From VGPI01 sp964482845 (GTDB lineage Bacteria; Cloacimonadota; Cloacimonadia; Cloacimonadales; Cloacimonadaceae): a stretch of 6,811 nt of DNA. The notes under the pieces are model-generated. The model did not search any database and was not told the origin of the DNA. It saw only the letters and a program-made list of their open reading frames with translations. Below are positions 1-6,153 of the stretch, in pieces (position 1 is the stretch's first letter; each line of letters begins with the position of its first letter). The position numbers and the translations under genes were made by a program. The stretch spans positions 1 to 6,811 of the forward strand of contig CAYZZE010000108.1 in assembly GCA_964482845.1 (NCBI GenBank), read 5' to 3'.

Positions 1-585
1 GTGGTCGCCGTTCTGGACAAACAATCATCAAGCCAACCCGAATTGCAGACCATTTTAGGGTATGTCAGAATGTGTTTTTTCAGATATTCGCAACACAAGA
101 GATATAAAGCCCTGATCTGCACCGACGTCAATCTCGATGAGATGAACATCCTCAGCATTTATCTGCGCCGCTGGTCAATCGAAGTTGTTTTCAAGGATCT
201 CAAACAATACTTCGGCTATGATCAAAGCAAGTCGTCCAAATACGCTCCACAAGTCGCCGACCTTACAATCAGGTGCGTATTCTATGCAATGTTCTGCTCA
301 CTGAAGTATGACTATCCATCAAAAAGTACTGAACAGCTCATGATTGAGTTCTACTCCGAGATGGAGGAGAACTGGCTGGATATCTTCTGCTCAGTGGTAT
401 TCATCAACAATGCGAAACGCCTGCTTCGGTATGCCTTATCTCTTGGCTATAAAGACGTTAACCTGCTCCTGCAAAACTATGACTCGGTTTTGAGGCAGTT
501 CATGAACAGACACTGGTACGAAGATGAAATAGAAGAGATGGATAAATCCATATTTGCTCTAAAAGGGTATCGCAAAACTTCATAG
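1..585 (+). CDS. IS4-type DDE transposase, C-terminal part, cut by the window edge
   Basis: This is the C-terminal part of a cut-and-paste transposase of the DDE/RNase H-fold type. Residues 54-68 (YLRRWSIEVVFKDLK) match the IS4-family signature Y-(2)-R-(3)-E-(6)-K exactly: Y54, R57, E61 and K68, with E61 the likely third catalytic acid. The preceding 'TD' (T41-D42) is also commonly conserved in this group. About 190 residues are visible and the two upstream catalytic aspartates are not, so the protein must begin left of the window; the GTG at base 1 is simply the edge, not a supported start. The stop is at 583-585. Bases 53-143 recur at 6721-6811 in the same orientation. Assignment to a transposase is firm; the exact IS family is less so, because the terminal inverted repeats cannot be paired within the window. 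Confidence 0.85.
   Translation: MVAVLDKQSSSQPELQTILGYVRMCFFRYSQHKRYKALICTDVNLDEMNILSIYLRRWSIEVVFKDLKQYFGYDQSKSSKYAPQVADLTIRCVFYAMFCSLKYDYPSKSTEQLMIEFYSEMEENWLDIFCSVVFINNAKRLLRYALSLGYKDVNLLLQNYDSVLRQFMNRHWYEDEIEEMDKSIFALKGYRKTS
53..143 (+). repeat. Direct repeat, left copy (transposase internal segment)
   Basis: This 91-bp segment of the transposase gene is repeated at 6721-6811 in the same orientation. There is one mismatch (A at 125, G at 6793). The match starts abruptly: bases 1-52 and 6669-6720 are unrelated. On the right side it is cut by the window end, so the true repeat may be longer. The two copies are offset by 6668 bp. Confidence 0.95.
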
Positions 586-633
586 TGAGATACAGGCTGT
601 TCTCAGTGGATCGACTCTCCATTTTTCAAGCAC

Positions 634-673
634 TTAGGTGTAGGAAAGATTAGTTAGGTGTAGGAAAGATTAG
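634..673. repeat. 20-bp tandem duplication downstream of the transposase
   Basis: The unit ttaggtgtaggaaagattag occurs twice head to tail, at 634-653 and 654-673, with no mismatch. The pair is bracketed by a shorter direct repeat, ttttcaagca, at 623-632 and 678-687. It lies about 50 bp after the transposase stop, where the end of an IS is expected. It may be a duplicated IS end, a slippage product, or a scar of repeated insertion; the sequence alone does not decide. Confidence 0.85.
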
Positions 674-971
674 TAAGGTTTTCAAGCAAGGGGAACAACA
701 GCGGAAACGGCAGTCCGATTGAATCGAAACCTTCTTAAGAATGTCGAATAACTCCGAGCGGTTGGCTCTAAGGCAATACAAACCATCTGTCAGATAAAAT
801 CCGTGGTCATCACAGTCTGCTCCGGAATGAAAGACGATATTGATTGTTCATGTTCTCAATCTTTGGTCGTTGCCGGAGGTTTTGGGGATAATACGGATAG
901 TTCATACTACTGCCGTCAGACAGACCAATCTCTTTGTCCGTATTACTGTGCAAAAATCAGGGTTTATGCCC

Positions 972-1004
972 CAAGCCGGATCCCCCGGAGAAAGATCCGG
1001 CTTG
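972..1004 (-). terminator. Strong hairpin, probable terminator of the aminotransferase gene
   Basis: A perfect 11-bp stem (972-982 with 994-1004, core aagccggatc/gatccggctt) encloses an 11-nt loop. It begins 15 nt after the minus-strand aminotransferase stop, as a terminator should. There is no immediate U-tract: on the minus strand a run of five T appears only about 16 nt beyond the stem. It could therefore be a weak intrinsic terminator or an RNA 3'-end stabiliser. No T-run follows on the plus strand. Confidence 0.5.
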
Positions 1005-1019
1005 CGAATGATCTTTGGC

Positions 1020-2228
1020 TCAGACGTGTTTTTTGAGGAATTCGGCGAGGCGTTTGACTCCTTCGCGGTTCTTTTCGATGGTTTCGTAGGAGAAATTGAT
1101 GCGCATGGTGTTTTGTCCCTTGCCGTTACAGAAGAATGAATCACCTGCTACGTAGGCGACATTTGCTTCCTTTACGCAATCGAACATGATCTTCCCGGAA
1201 TCCAGTGTTTCAGGTCCTTTGAGCATGAGGAAGAGGCCCCCGAGGGGCTTTGTCCAGGTGATACCATCCGGCATATAATCTTCCATCGCCTTCAGCATCA
1301 CGTTGCGTTTTTCCCTATACATATCAGCGATCTGGGCAATTTTGGGGGTAAGGTAACCTTTTTCCATATAGCGGGCAGCGATGCGCTGGGTAAATGGCGG
1401 AGTGCACAGATCGGTGGCTTGTTTGGCCACGACGATCTTGTCCAGGACATCCGGATGTCCGACCACCCATCCGATGCGGAAACCGGGACAAAAGATCTTG
1501 GAGAAGGTGCCAAGCAGGATAACGTGACCGGTACCGTCGAGTTCATACATGGTACGTTGGTGTTCGCCTTCGAAGCGCAATTCACGGTAGGGGCTGTCTT
1601 CGACGATGAGAACATCGTATTTATGCGCCAGGGCGATGATCTCGAGGCGGCGTTTCTCGCTCATGGTTATGCCTGCGGGGTTCTGGAAATCTGGGATGAT
1701 GTAGATAAACTTGGGTTTTTTACCCTGTGCCTTGAGGTTTTTGAGGTGGTCTTCGATAAAATTGGGATCTTCGCCATCCTCGTTCAGGGGCACGCCGATC
1801 ATATTTGCCCCATAGCTATTAAAAGCACTCAATCCACCAAGATATGACGGCAATCCGACAATGACAGGATCGCCGCGATTGATGAACATTTTGGCGATCA
1901 GATCCAGTCCCTGCTGGGAAGCGGTGGTGATGATCAGATTTTCCAAGGAGAGATCCATCCCCATGGATTTATAACGTTCCACGAGCATGGTGCGAAGCAG
2001 CGTGTCACCTTCCGTGGCTCCATATTGCAAGGCATAGGTTGCTTCGGTTTCCATCACTTCGCTAATGATCTCTTTCAATTCTTCCACGGGGAATGATTGG
2101 GGCGCTGGAAAACCGCCGGAAAAGGAGATGAGCCCGGGTTGTCCTAAAAACTTGAGCAGTTCACGGATTGCAGAACGCTTCATCCCTTTGACAGCAGCAG
2201 AGAGAATCTCGCTTAGATCGCTAATCAT
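1020..2228 (-). CDS. PLP-dependent class I/II aminotransferase (2-aminoadipate/aromatic aminotransferase type)
   Basis: This 402-residue cytoplasmic enzyme should transfer an amino group between an amino acid and a 2-oxo acid using pyridoxal phosphate. Visible fold-type I landmarks are YGATEG near residue 70, the TTASQQGLDL phosphate-binding segment (101-110), N183 in NPAG (183-186), D211 and Y214 in VEDSPYRELRF, the Schiff-base lysine K244 in GTFSKIFCPGFRIGW, and R376 in TMRINFS, expected to bind the substrate carboxylate. This pattern and length fit the MocR-related, stand-alone aminotransferases annotated as 2-aminoadipate transaminase (LysN/AraT/KAT II group), without the DNA-binding domain of MocR regulators. 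The ATG at 2228 follows a good GGAGG (2235-2239) with 6-nt spacing. It lies 15 nt after the stop of the SpoVG-like gene, so the two are probably co-transcribed. The amino-acid substrate cannot be read from the sequence; lysine, 2-aminoadipate, aromatic or branched-chain are all possible. Confidence 0.92.
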   Translation of the reverse strand: MISDLSEILSAAVKGMKRSAIRELLKFLGQPGLISFSGGFPAPQSFPVEELKEIISEVMETEATYALQYGATEGDTLLRTMLVERYKSMGMDLSLENLIITTASQQGLDLIAKMFINRGDPVIVGLPSYLGGLSAFNSYGANMIGVPLNEDGEDPNFIEDHLKNLKAQGKKPKFIYIIPDFQNPAGITMSEKRRLEIIALAHKYDVLIVEDSPYRELRFEGEHQRTMYELDGTGHVILLGTFSKIFCPGFRIGWVVGHPDVLDKIVVAKQATDLCTPPFTQRIAARYMEKGYLTPKIAQIADMYREKRNVMLKAMEDYMPDGITWTKPLGGLFLMLKGPETLDSGKIMFDCVKEANVAYVAGDSFFCNGKGQNTMRINFSYETIEKNREGVKRLAEFLKKHV

Positions 2229-2243
2229 ACTGAACCTCCATGG

Positions 2244-2534
2244 TTATTTGTTTTCGTAAATCAGAACTTTTTTGTTGGTTTTGCGCCATTCACGGTAGGC
2301 GTCTTTGATCTCCAGTTCCCAGATAATGCGCTTGTCATTGTCCTCGAAGGTGATAATATCAAGGTAAATGGTGCGTTGTCCCCTGCCCTGGAAACTCTTT
2401 TTGGGAAATTCAATGACGATTTCATCCTCGATATTGAGGATCGTCACTTCATTGAGCATCACACCCTCAGCGATCTCAATCACGGCACGCGCTTCCACGC
2501 TGCCGCTCTGGACGTCTCGAAAATGGATCTTCAT
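2244..2534 (-). CDS. Small protein resembling SpoVG
   Basis: A 96-residue protein with no signal peptide or membrane segment, rich in beta-strand-forming stretches and charged residues. The order of elements recalls SpoVG: an N-terminal strand pair (EARAVIEIAEGVMLNEVTIL, 14-33), a strand leading to a proline-containing 'IEFPKKS' segment (compare 'VAMPSKR' in SpoVG), then a 'DIITF.D' strand, and a closing helix (ELEIKDAYREWRK). SpoVG proteins are small nucleic-acid-binding regulators. The likeness is from memory of the family and is distant, so a nucleic-acid role is only a suggestion. The start is well set: TGGAG lies 7 nt upstream (2542-2545), and a TGA directly precedes the ATG in frame. 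The aminotransferase follows after 15 nt. The alternative is an uncharacterised conserved protein. Confidence 0.8.
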   Translation of the reverse strand: MKIHFRDVQSGSVEARAVIEIAEGVMLNEVTILNIEDEIVIEFPKKSFQGRGQRTIYLDIITFEDNDKRIIWELEIKDAYREWRKTNKKVLIYENK

Positions 2535-2560
2535 TCACATACTCCAAACATAATGTTTTC

Positions 2561-2589
2561 ACTTCAAATCCGAAGCTGTTATCGGTCAA
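2561..2589 (-). promoter_or_regulatory. Candidate promoter for the SpoVG-like/aminotransferase pair
   Basis: On the minus strand a TTGACC box (2589-2584) is followed by a 17-bp spacer and TGAAGT (2566-2561). The -35 matches five of six consensus bases, but the -10 matches only three. It lies in the 134-bp gap between the lipoprotein gene and the SpoVG-like gene, a gap long enough for an independent promoter. Weak evidence. Confidence 0.25.
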
Positions 2590-2668
2590 GTGTTTTTTCG
2601 CTCTCGCAGAGCCACTGCTTGATCCGGCAGGTGTTATCCCGGAAGGGGATAGAGATGGCGGAAAAGAA

Positions 2669-3397
2669 TCAGTCCTTGTGTCTGTGGCGTTGTTGGATCC
2701 ACTGCAGGAAGTGTGACCGGCGTTTGATACTCAGCAGCCAGTAAATGCTAAAGGCGATAACGATCAAACCCAGTCCGGCAAGGATATAGACTAGGTAGGG
2801 TAGTTCCTTGCGCATCGTGGCCGACATCGTTACGCTCTTGTTCCAGATGTGATCAGTGTCATATGTCCAAGTGACGGCTTTGCCGGTGTGATCCTGGTTT
2901 TCCGGTTCGGCATCGGAATCTACTATCTGCCATGGAACGTGGATCTTGTATGTCCAGCGGTAGTCCTCGGTCACATGTTTACGAAAGATCGATTCGAGGA
3001 TATCGTCATCGACATATTCATCGTCCAAACTTCCCAGCGAGATGCGCCTTTGAAAACGGATGTCGCGGTCTTTCCCCTTGTTTAGCGTGATTTTACCCCA
3101 AAAATCAACGTTGCTGACACGGTCGTTGATATTGTTGAATGCTTCGATGCTGTCAAATTTGAAATAGATATTGTAGATAACGTTGCCATCGGATTTTCGG
3201 ACTTCATAATTGATCAGATGGATGCCGGGCAGGGTTGCTTTGCGGGTGATCTCCTGTGTATTGGCATAACTTGACCGGTGTACTATGCGGATCTTTGCCC
3301 TGCCTGAGCCATCGCGGTTCAGCCACAATTCCTCATCATATTGGATACAGCCGGCTAACACGATAGCGATGAGACACAAGAGAAAAGAGCGTTTCAT
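2669..3397 (-). CDS. Lipoprotein with C-terminal membrane anchor, function unknown
   Basis: This 242-residue envelope protein begins with a typical lipoprotein signal: basic MKR, a hydrophobic stretch, and the lipobox LAGC with the lipidated cysteine at C17. Mature residues 18-198 form a soluble, beta-rich domain opening with YDEELWLNRDGSGRAKIRI. A hydrophobic helix (about 200-223) follows, then a basic KRR cluster (225-227) and a short cytoplasmic tail ending HRHKD. The middle domain should therefore lie outside the cytoplasmic membrane, tethered at both ends. The opening resembles LppM/DUF3153-type lipoproteins (Cys, strand, 'dGsG' turn, further strands), but that link is tentative and no activity follows from it. 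The start is backed by AGAAAGGA (3406-3413). It is divergent from the desulfoferrodoxin operon and 134 bp upstream of the SpoVG-like gene. A weak hairpin without a T-run (2635-2651) follows its stop. Confidence 0.85.
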   Translation of the reverse strand: MKRSFLLCLIAIVLAGCIQYDEELWLNRDGSGRAKIRIVHRSSYANTQEITRKATLPGIHLINYEVRKSDGNVIYNIYFKFDSIEAFNNINDRVSNVDFWGKITLNKGKDRDIRFQRRISLGSLDDEYVDDDILESIFRKHVTEDYRWTYKIHVPWQIVDSDAEPENQDHTGKAVTWTYDTDHIWNKSVTMSATMRKELPYLVYILAGLGLIVIAFSIYWLLSIKRRSHFLQWIQQRHRHKD

Positions 3398-3497
3398 GGC
3401 AAAAATCCTTTCTGGTTTTAGTTACTTAAGTGCATGGAAATCAGATTTGCCGTTTCTGGCAAGCAAAATTTTAAAGCTGCCCTCCACCAAAATTAAG

Positions 3498-3526
3498 TTG
3501 ACAAAAGAATCACCCCCGAATACCCT
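3498..3526 (+). promoter_or_regulatory. Candidate sigma-70-type promoter of the oxygen-defence operon
   Basis: A perfect TTGACA (3498-3503) is followed by a 17-bp spacer and TACCCT (3521-3526), a poor -10 with three of six consensus bases. It stands about 30 bp ahead of the desulfoferrodoxin start, in the divergent region shared with the lipoprotein gene. A good -35 with a weak -10 would fit a promoter that needs an activator. I see no clear PerR- or Fur-type palindrome around it. Confidence 0.4.
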
Positions 3527-3557
3527 TGACGCGAATCATATTTTACTGGAGGTAAGA

Positions 3558-3935
3558 ATGATAGAACAACGCCAGATATATCATTGCGCCATCTGCGGAA
3601 ACGTCGTGGAGGTGCTGTATGCCAAAGCCGACGCATTGGTCTGTTGTGGTGAGCCGATGAACCTGCTAAAGGAAAACTCCGTCGATGCCGCCAAGGAAAA
3701 ACATGTGCCCGAAATCGAAGACTTGGGTGACAGCATCAAGGTCAAAGTCGGCTCCATCCCCCATCCCATGGAGGAGAAACACTATATCGTCATGATCGAG
3801 GTCATGACCGAAAAACAGGTCTTGCGCCACGAACTCTCACCGGGAGAAGCGCCCGTAGCGGTGTTTCCGGTCAAAGCAAAAGACATTCTCTATGCCCGAG
3901 AATACTGCAATCTGCACGGACTATGGAAAAACTGA
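3558..3935 (+). CDS. dfx: Desulfoferrodoxin (superoxide reductase, two-iron type)
   Basis: This 125-residue cytoplasmic protein reduces superoxide to hydrogen peroxide without making oxygen. The N-terminal desulforedoxin-like domain has the four cysteines of centre I: C10, C13, C29 and C30 (CAIC...CC). The C-terminal domain has the complete centre II set: H49 in EKHVP, H69 in PHPM, H75 in KHYI, and C117 and H120 in YCNLHG. The catalytic pair E47-K48 is present. Length and ligand spacing match class I (2Fe) superoxide reductases. The ATG at 3558 is preferred over in-frame upstream starts because GGAGG (3548-3552) lies 5 nt before it and the family begins with this short lead into the first CxxC. 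It heads a plus-strand operon with rubrerythrin 14 nt downstream; rubredoxin further on is the probable electron donor. Confidence 0.97.
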   Translation: MIEQRQIYHCAICGNVVEVLYAKADALVCCGEPMNLLKENSVDAAKEKHVPEIEDLGDSIKVKVGSIPHPMEEKHYIVMIEVMTEKQVLRHELSPGEAPVAVFPVKAKDILYAREYCNLHGLWKN

Positions 3936-3949
3936 CAAGGAGGAAATAG

Positions 3950-4540
3950 ATGTCATTCAAAGAAACCCGAACCGCAGAAAACTTGATGAAATCATTTGCC
4001 GGCGAATCCCAGGCACGTATGCGTTACACCTATGCGGCAAAAACTGCCAAAAAACAAGGATATGAGCAGATCTGCAACATCTTCATGGAAACCGCTGAAA
4101 ACGAAAAGGAACACGCCAAACTATTCTTCAAACACCTGCTCAAAAACGGCATTGAAGGCGAGATGATCAGTATCATGGCATCCTATCCCGTTGGCTGGAG
4201 TGCCGACGACACGCTCAAAAACCTCGAATATGCCGCCAAAGGCGAGAAAGAGGAATGGACAGAACTCTATCCGATGTTTGCCGAAATAGCGGAGGAAGAG
4301 GGCTATCGCGAGATCGCCAATACCTTCCGCCTCGTCGCCAAAGTGGAAAAGGAACACGAGAAACGCTACCGCAAACTGTATGAAAACATCAAGAACATGC
4401 AGGTATTCAAGAGAGATGACAAGGTATTCTGGAAATGTATCAATTGCGGATACATCCACGAATCTACCGAAGCCCCCAATCTCTGCCCCTGCTGTCTGCA
4501 TCCCCAGTCATATTTTGAACTCTTCAATGAGACCTACTAA
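3950..4540 (+). CDS. rbr: Rubrerythrin (di-iron peroxidase with rubredoxin domain)
   Basis: This 196-residue cytoplasmic enzyme reduces hydrogen peroxide to water, completing detoxification of the superoxide reductase product. Residues 1-145 form the four-helix di-iron domain: E19 in FAGES, E52 and H55 in an ExxH motif, E99 and E102 in the GEKEE segment, and E133 and H136 in a second ExxH. Residues 158-196 form the C-terminal rubredoxin-type domain with C163-x-x-C166 and C179-x-x-C182 holding one iron. The closing CLHPQSYFEL matches the family's usual end. Length is typical. One oddity is an extra cysteine, C181, between the last two ligands (CPCC). The start has a strong AAGGAGG at 3937-3943. 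The gene sits 14 nt after dfx and 11 nt before rubredoxin, a grouping well known in anaerobes. Confidence 0.97.
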   Translation: MSFKETRTAENLMKSFAGESQARMRYTYAAKTAKKQGYEQICNIFMETAENEKEHAKLFFKHLLKNGIEGEMISIMASYPVGWSADDTLKNLEYAAKGEKEEWTELYPMFAEIAEEEGYREIANTFRLVAKVEKEHEKRYRKLYENIKNMQVFKRDDKVFWKCINCGYIHESTEAPNLCPCCLHPQSYFELFNETY

Positions 4541-4551
4541 CGGGAGGAACA

Positions 4552-4692
4552 ATGCAAAAATGGCAATGCATGGCATGTGGCTGGATCTATGATCCCGATG
4601 AACAAGATAACGTCGCCTTCGAAGACCAGCCAGATGATTTTGTCTGTCCGGAATGCGGTGTCGGCAAAGATTTGTTTGAACCGCTGGACTAA
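4552..4692 (+). CDS. rub: Short-form rubredoxin
   Basis: This 46-residue electron carrier begins MQKWQCMACGWIYDP. It has the two iron-binding pairs C6-x-x-C9 and C32-x-x-C35, each followed by glycine as usual, plus the conserved W/Y aromatic core and the closing GKDLFEPLD. Common rubredoxins have 52-54 residues; here the loop between the first pair and FEDQPDDFVCPEC is shortened by about seven residues, like the 45-residue rubredoxin known from Desulfovibrio desulfuricans ATCC 27774. GGGAGG (4542-4547) stands 4 nt ahead of the ATG. In this position it most likely delivers electrons to desulfoferrodoxin and rubrerythrin. A strong hairpin follows at 4706-4734. Confidence 0.96.
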   Translation: MQKWQCMACGWIYDPDEQDNVAFEDQPDDFVCPECGVGKDLFEPLD

Positions 4693-4705
4693 TATGGCCA
4701 CCAAT

Positions 4706-4734
4706 TGCCGGAACCGGGCTTACCGGTTCCGGCA
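4706..4734 (+). terminator. Strong GC-rich hairpin between rubredoxin and the ferritin-like gene
   Basis: A perfect 12-bp stem, tgccggaaccgg (4706-4717) pairing with ccggttccggca (4723-4734), with a 5-nt loop. It starts 13 nt after the rubredoxin stop. Only a short gctttc follows instead of a real U-tract, and the next gene's ribosome-binding site begins within 10 nt. It may be a partial terminator/attenuator or a 3'-end stabiliser that makes the first three messages more abundant than the last two. Confidence 0.5.
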
Positions 4735-4755
4735 GCTTTCTGAGGAGAGATTTAA

Positions 4756-5208
4756 ATGACCGTTCAAGAATACAACGAGATCCTCGACTTTGCCCTTCAG
4801 CGGGAACGCGAAGCAGTGCAATTTTATACAGACCTGCAAAACGAGACGAAATTCCACGATCAGAAGAAGATGCTACAGGAACTGGAAGCGATGGAGATGG
4901 GGCATATCGCCGTGATCGAAAACATCCGCAAGAAAGGCGTCCGAGACGAAGACATCAAAAAGATCCCCAATCTCCGGATCAGCGAATACCTCACCGTCGA
5001 TGCCGACAAATTGGACATGACCTATCAGAATATCCTGATCAAAGCCATGAAACGTGAGGAAGCATCGGTAAAACTCTACTCCGATATGAGCATCAAATTT
5101 CCCGATCCTGAGATCTCCAATTTATTCCGCCGCCTGGTTGCCGAAGAAGCGCAACACAAACTCCTCTTTGAAAAACGTTATGACGAATGGATCAGTAAGG
5201 GCTATTAG
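4756..5208 (+). CDS. Ferritin-like di-iron protein (rubrerythrin family, no rubredoxin domain)
   Basis: This 150-residue, all-helical cytoplasmic protein has the four-helix-bundle metal motifs of the COG1633/ferritin-like group: E19 in REREAVQFY, ExxH at E47-H50 (EMGH), a glutamate pair E101/E102 in KREEASVKLY, and a second ExxH at E131-H134 (EAQH). There is no cysteine at all, so it lacks the rubredoxin domain of true rubrerythrin and must receive electrons from a separate donor, plausibly the nearby rubredoxin. Peroxide reduction or iron handling are the likely roles; the sequence does not separate them. AGGAGA lies a few bases upstream of the ATG. It follows rubredoxin across a strong hairpin and is 6 nt ahead of tsaB. 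Confidence 0.9.
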   Translation: MTVQEYNEILDFALQREREAVQFYTDLQNETKFHDQKKMLQELEAMEMGHIAVIENIRKKGVRDEDIKKIPNLRISEYLTVDADKLDMTYQNILIKAMKREEASVKLYSDMSIKFPDPEISNLFRRLVAEEAQHKLLFEKRYDEWISKGY

Positions 5209-5214
5209 AGCGCT

Positions 5215-5898
5215 GTGACATTCCTCGCCATTGATAGTTCGCAAAACTATGGCTCCGTTGCGCTGATGCGTGAAGGGGAGCTGATCTATGAATCGTTTTT
5301 CCAGATCAGCGTGACCCATTCCGAAACGCTGATGCCCCAGATCGATCATGCACTACGCTTCTCTAAGGTCGATAAAAACGACCTCGCCGTCATTTTCCTA
5401 TGTCATGGACCGGGTTCATTCACCGGCTTACGGATCGGGATGGCGAGCGCCAAGGGTATTGCCTACGGGCTTAAGATCCCGGTAATTGCCTTCAATTCCC
5501 TGGAACTGACCGCGGTCAATCTCCACGGCTGCGGCAGAAATATCCTCAGTGTCCTCGACGCCAAAATGAAAGAGGTCTATCTGGCGATGTATGATCAACA
5601 CCTGAATGTCCTTATCCCGCCAATGGTCTGCACACCAAAAGACATCCCAGATCCGCCTTCCGGCGAGTTTTATCTCACGGGATCGGCTGCGGCGATTCTA
5701 TCTCTCCTCCTTGACGAAAGAGGTATTAAGCATCAGACCGCCATGCCCCACCAGGGAAGAATCAGGGCATCTATGCTCTTTGTCCTCCAATCGCTTCAGA
5801 CCCAAGCAATGGAATTTGACCTGAACCTGCTGGCGGATATGGAACCGCTTTACCTGAGGGAATCCACCGCCCAGAGCAAAAAACTGCGTGATCAATAA
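5215..5898 (+). CDS. tsaB: tRNA threonylcarbamoyladenosine biosynthesis protein TsaB
   Basis: This 227-residue cytoplasmic protein is TsaB (YeaZ), the scaffold that pairs with TsaD and TsaE to place the t6A modification at position 37 of ANN-decoding tRNAs. Seen here: the ASKHA-fold N-terminus LAIDSSQNYGSVAL (4-17), THSETLMPQID (34-44), the hallmark GPGSFTGLRIG (65-75) and the following ASAKGIA, the DAKMKEVYLA strand (115-124; usually DARRGEVY), and the C-terminal PLYLRES. The length is normal. The start is GTG, chosen because the family begins two to five residues before the IDSS segment. No good Shine-Dalgarno is visible, and the upstream stop is 6 nt away, so translation is probably coupled to the ferritin-like gene. 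tsaD, tsaE and tsaC are not in the window. It is the last core gene before the accessory region. Confidence 0.95.
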   Translation: MTFLAIDSSQNYGSVALMREGELIYESFFQISVTHSETLMPQIDHALRFSKVDKNDLAVIFLCHGPGSFTGLRIGMASAKGIAYGLKIPVIAFNSLELTAVNLHGCGRNILSVLDAKMKEVYLAMYDQHLNVLIPPMVCTPKDIPDPPSGEFYLTGSAAAILSLLLDERGIKHQTAMPHQGRIRASMLFVLQSLQTQAMEFDLNLLADMEPLYLRESTAQSKKLRDQ

Positions 5899-6070
5899 AC
5901 CCCTTCTCATCTCCGGCGGATCTATCCCCCTGCCTTTGCTCCCGAACTTTTTGTCCAATTGCCTGTCGAGTTTCTCCCGGGATCTTCCCGTACACTCAGG
6001 AGGATATCGGGACAATCCTGACCTGGAATCGAAAGACCAATGAATGGATCAGAGTGCTGGCTGAACACTG

Positions 6071-6153
6071 TCCTCCTTGCTTGATAACCTTAGTATAACC
6101 TTAGTATAACCTTACGACCGTAAGGTTATACTAAGGTTATGAAGCAGGGAGGA
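6071..6153. repeat. Long palindrome built from 11-nt units, possible bidirectional terminator
   Basis: The centre is a perfect 21-bp inverted repeat (6095-6115 with 6120-6140) around the 4-nt loop gacc. Each arm is made of an 11-nt unit, ataaccttagt. The left arm has three units of the ataacctta core (6084, 6095, 6106) and the right arm two (6121, 6132). Beyond the units, tcctccttgctt (6071-6082) pairs with 6142-6153 with one G-T wobble, so the whole structure is about 33 bp per arm with one extra unit bulging on the left. The right edge shows a second 11-nt repeat, gaagcaggg at 6141 and 6152. It lies between tsaB and the converging methylase remnant. No T-run follows on either strand. It could be a bidirectional terminator, a MITE-like element or an IS end. 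Confidence 0.85.

Larger units (their letters stand above)
586..1019. other. Intergenic region without a convincing gene
   Basis: These 434 bp separate the transposase stop from the converging aminotransferase stop. Short reading frames exist on both strands, but none has a family motif or a good ribosome-binding site. Visible structure: a 20-bp tandem duplication at 634-673, flanked by the direct repeat ttttcaagca (623-632 and 678-687); a 9-bp inverted repeat taatacgga/tccgtatta (889-897 and 937-945, 39-nt loop); and the strong hairpin at 972-1004. The first 100 or so bases probably include the right end of the IS element, but the terminal repeat cannot be proven without the left end. Confidence 0.6.

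Noticed and set aside
803..1144. Several 70-100 codon frames on both strands in the left intergenic region
   Set aside because: They overlap each other and the aminotransferase, have no recognisable motifs or good ribosome-binding sites, and look like chance open frames.
2635..2651. Terminator after the lipoprotein gene (tatccc/gggata hairpin)
   Set aside because: The stem is only 6 bp and no T-run follows on the minus strand, so support is too weak for a feature.
3420..3557. PerR/Fur operator upstream of dfx
   Set aside because: AT-rich stretches occur (such as aaaatttt), but no spaced palindrome of the PerR or Fur type could be found.
4121..4501. Long minus-strand frame opposite rubrerythrin, and similar frames opposite tsaB and the aminotransferase
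   Set aside because: These are antisense shadows of well-supported genes, with no family features of their own.
5888..6043. 51-codon plus-strand frame starting with GTG inside the tsaB end
   Set aside because: It overlaps tsaB, has no ribosome-binding site, and its peptide shows no family motif.
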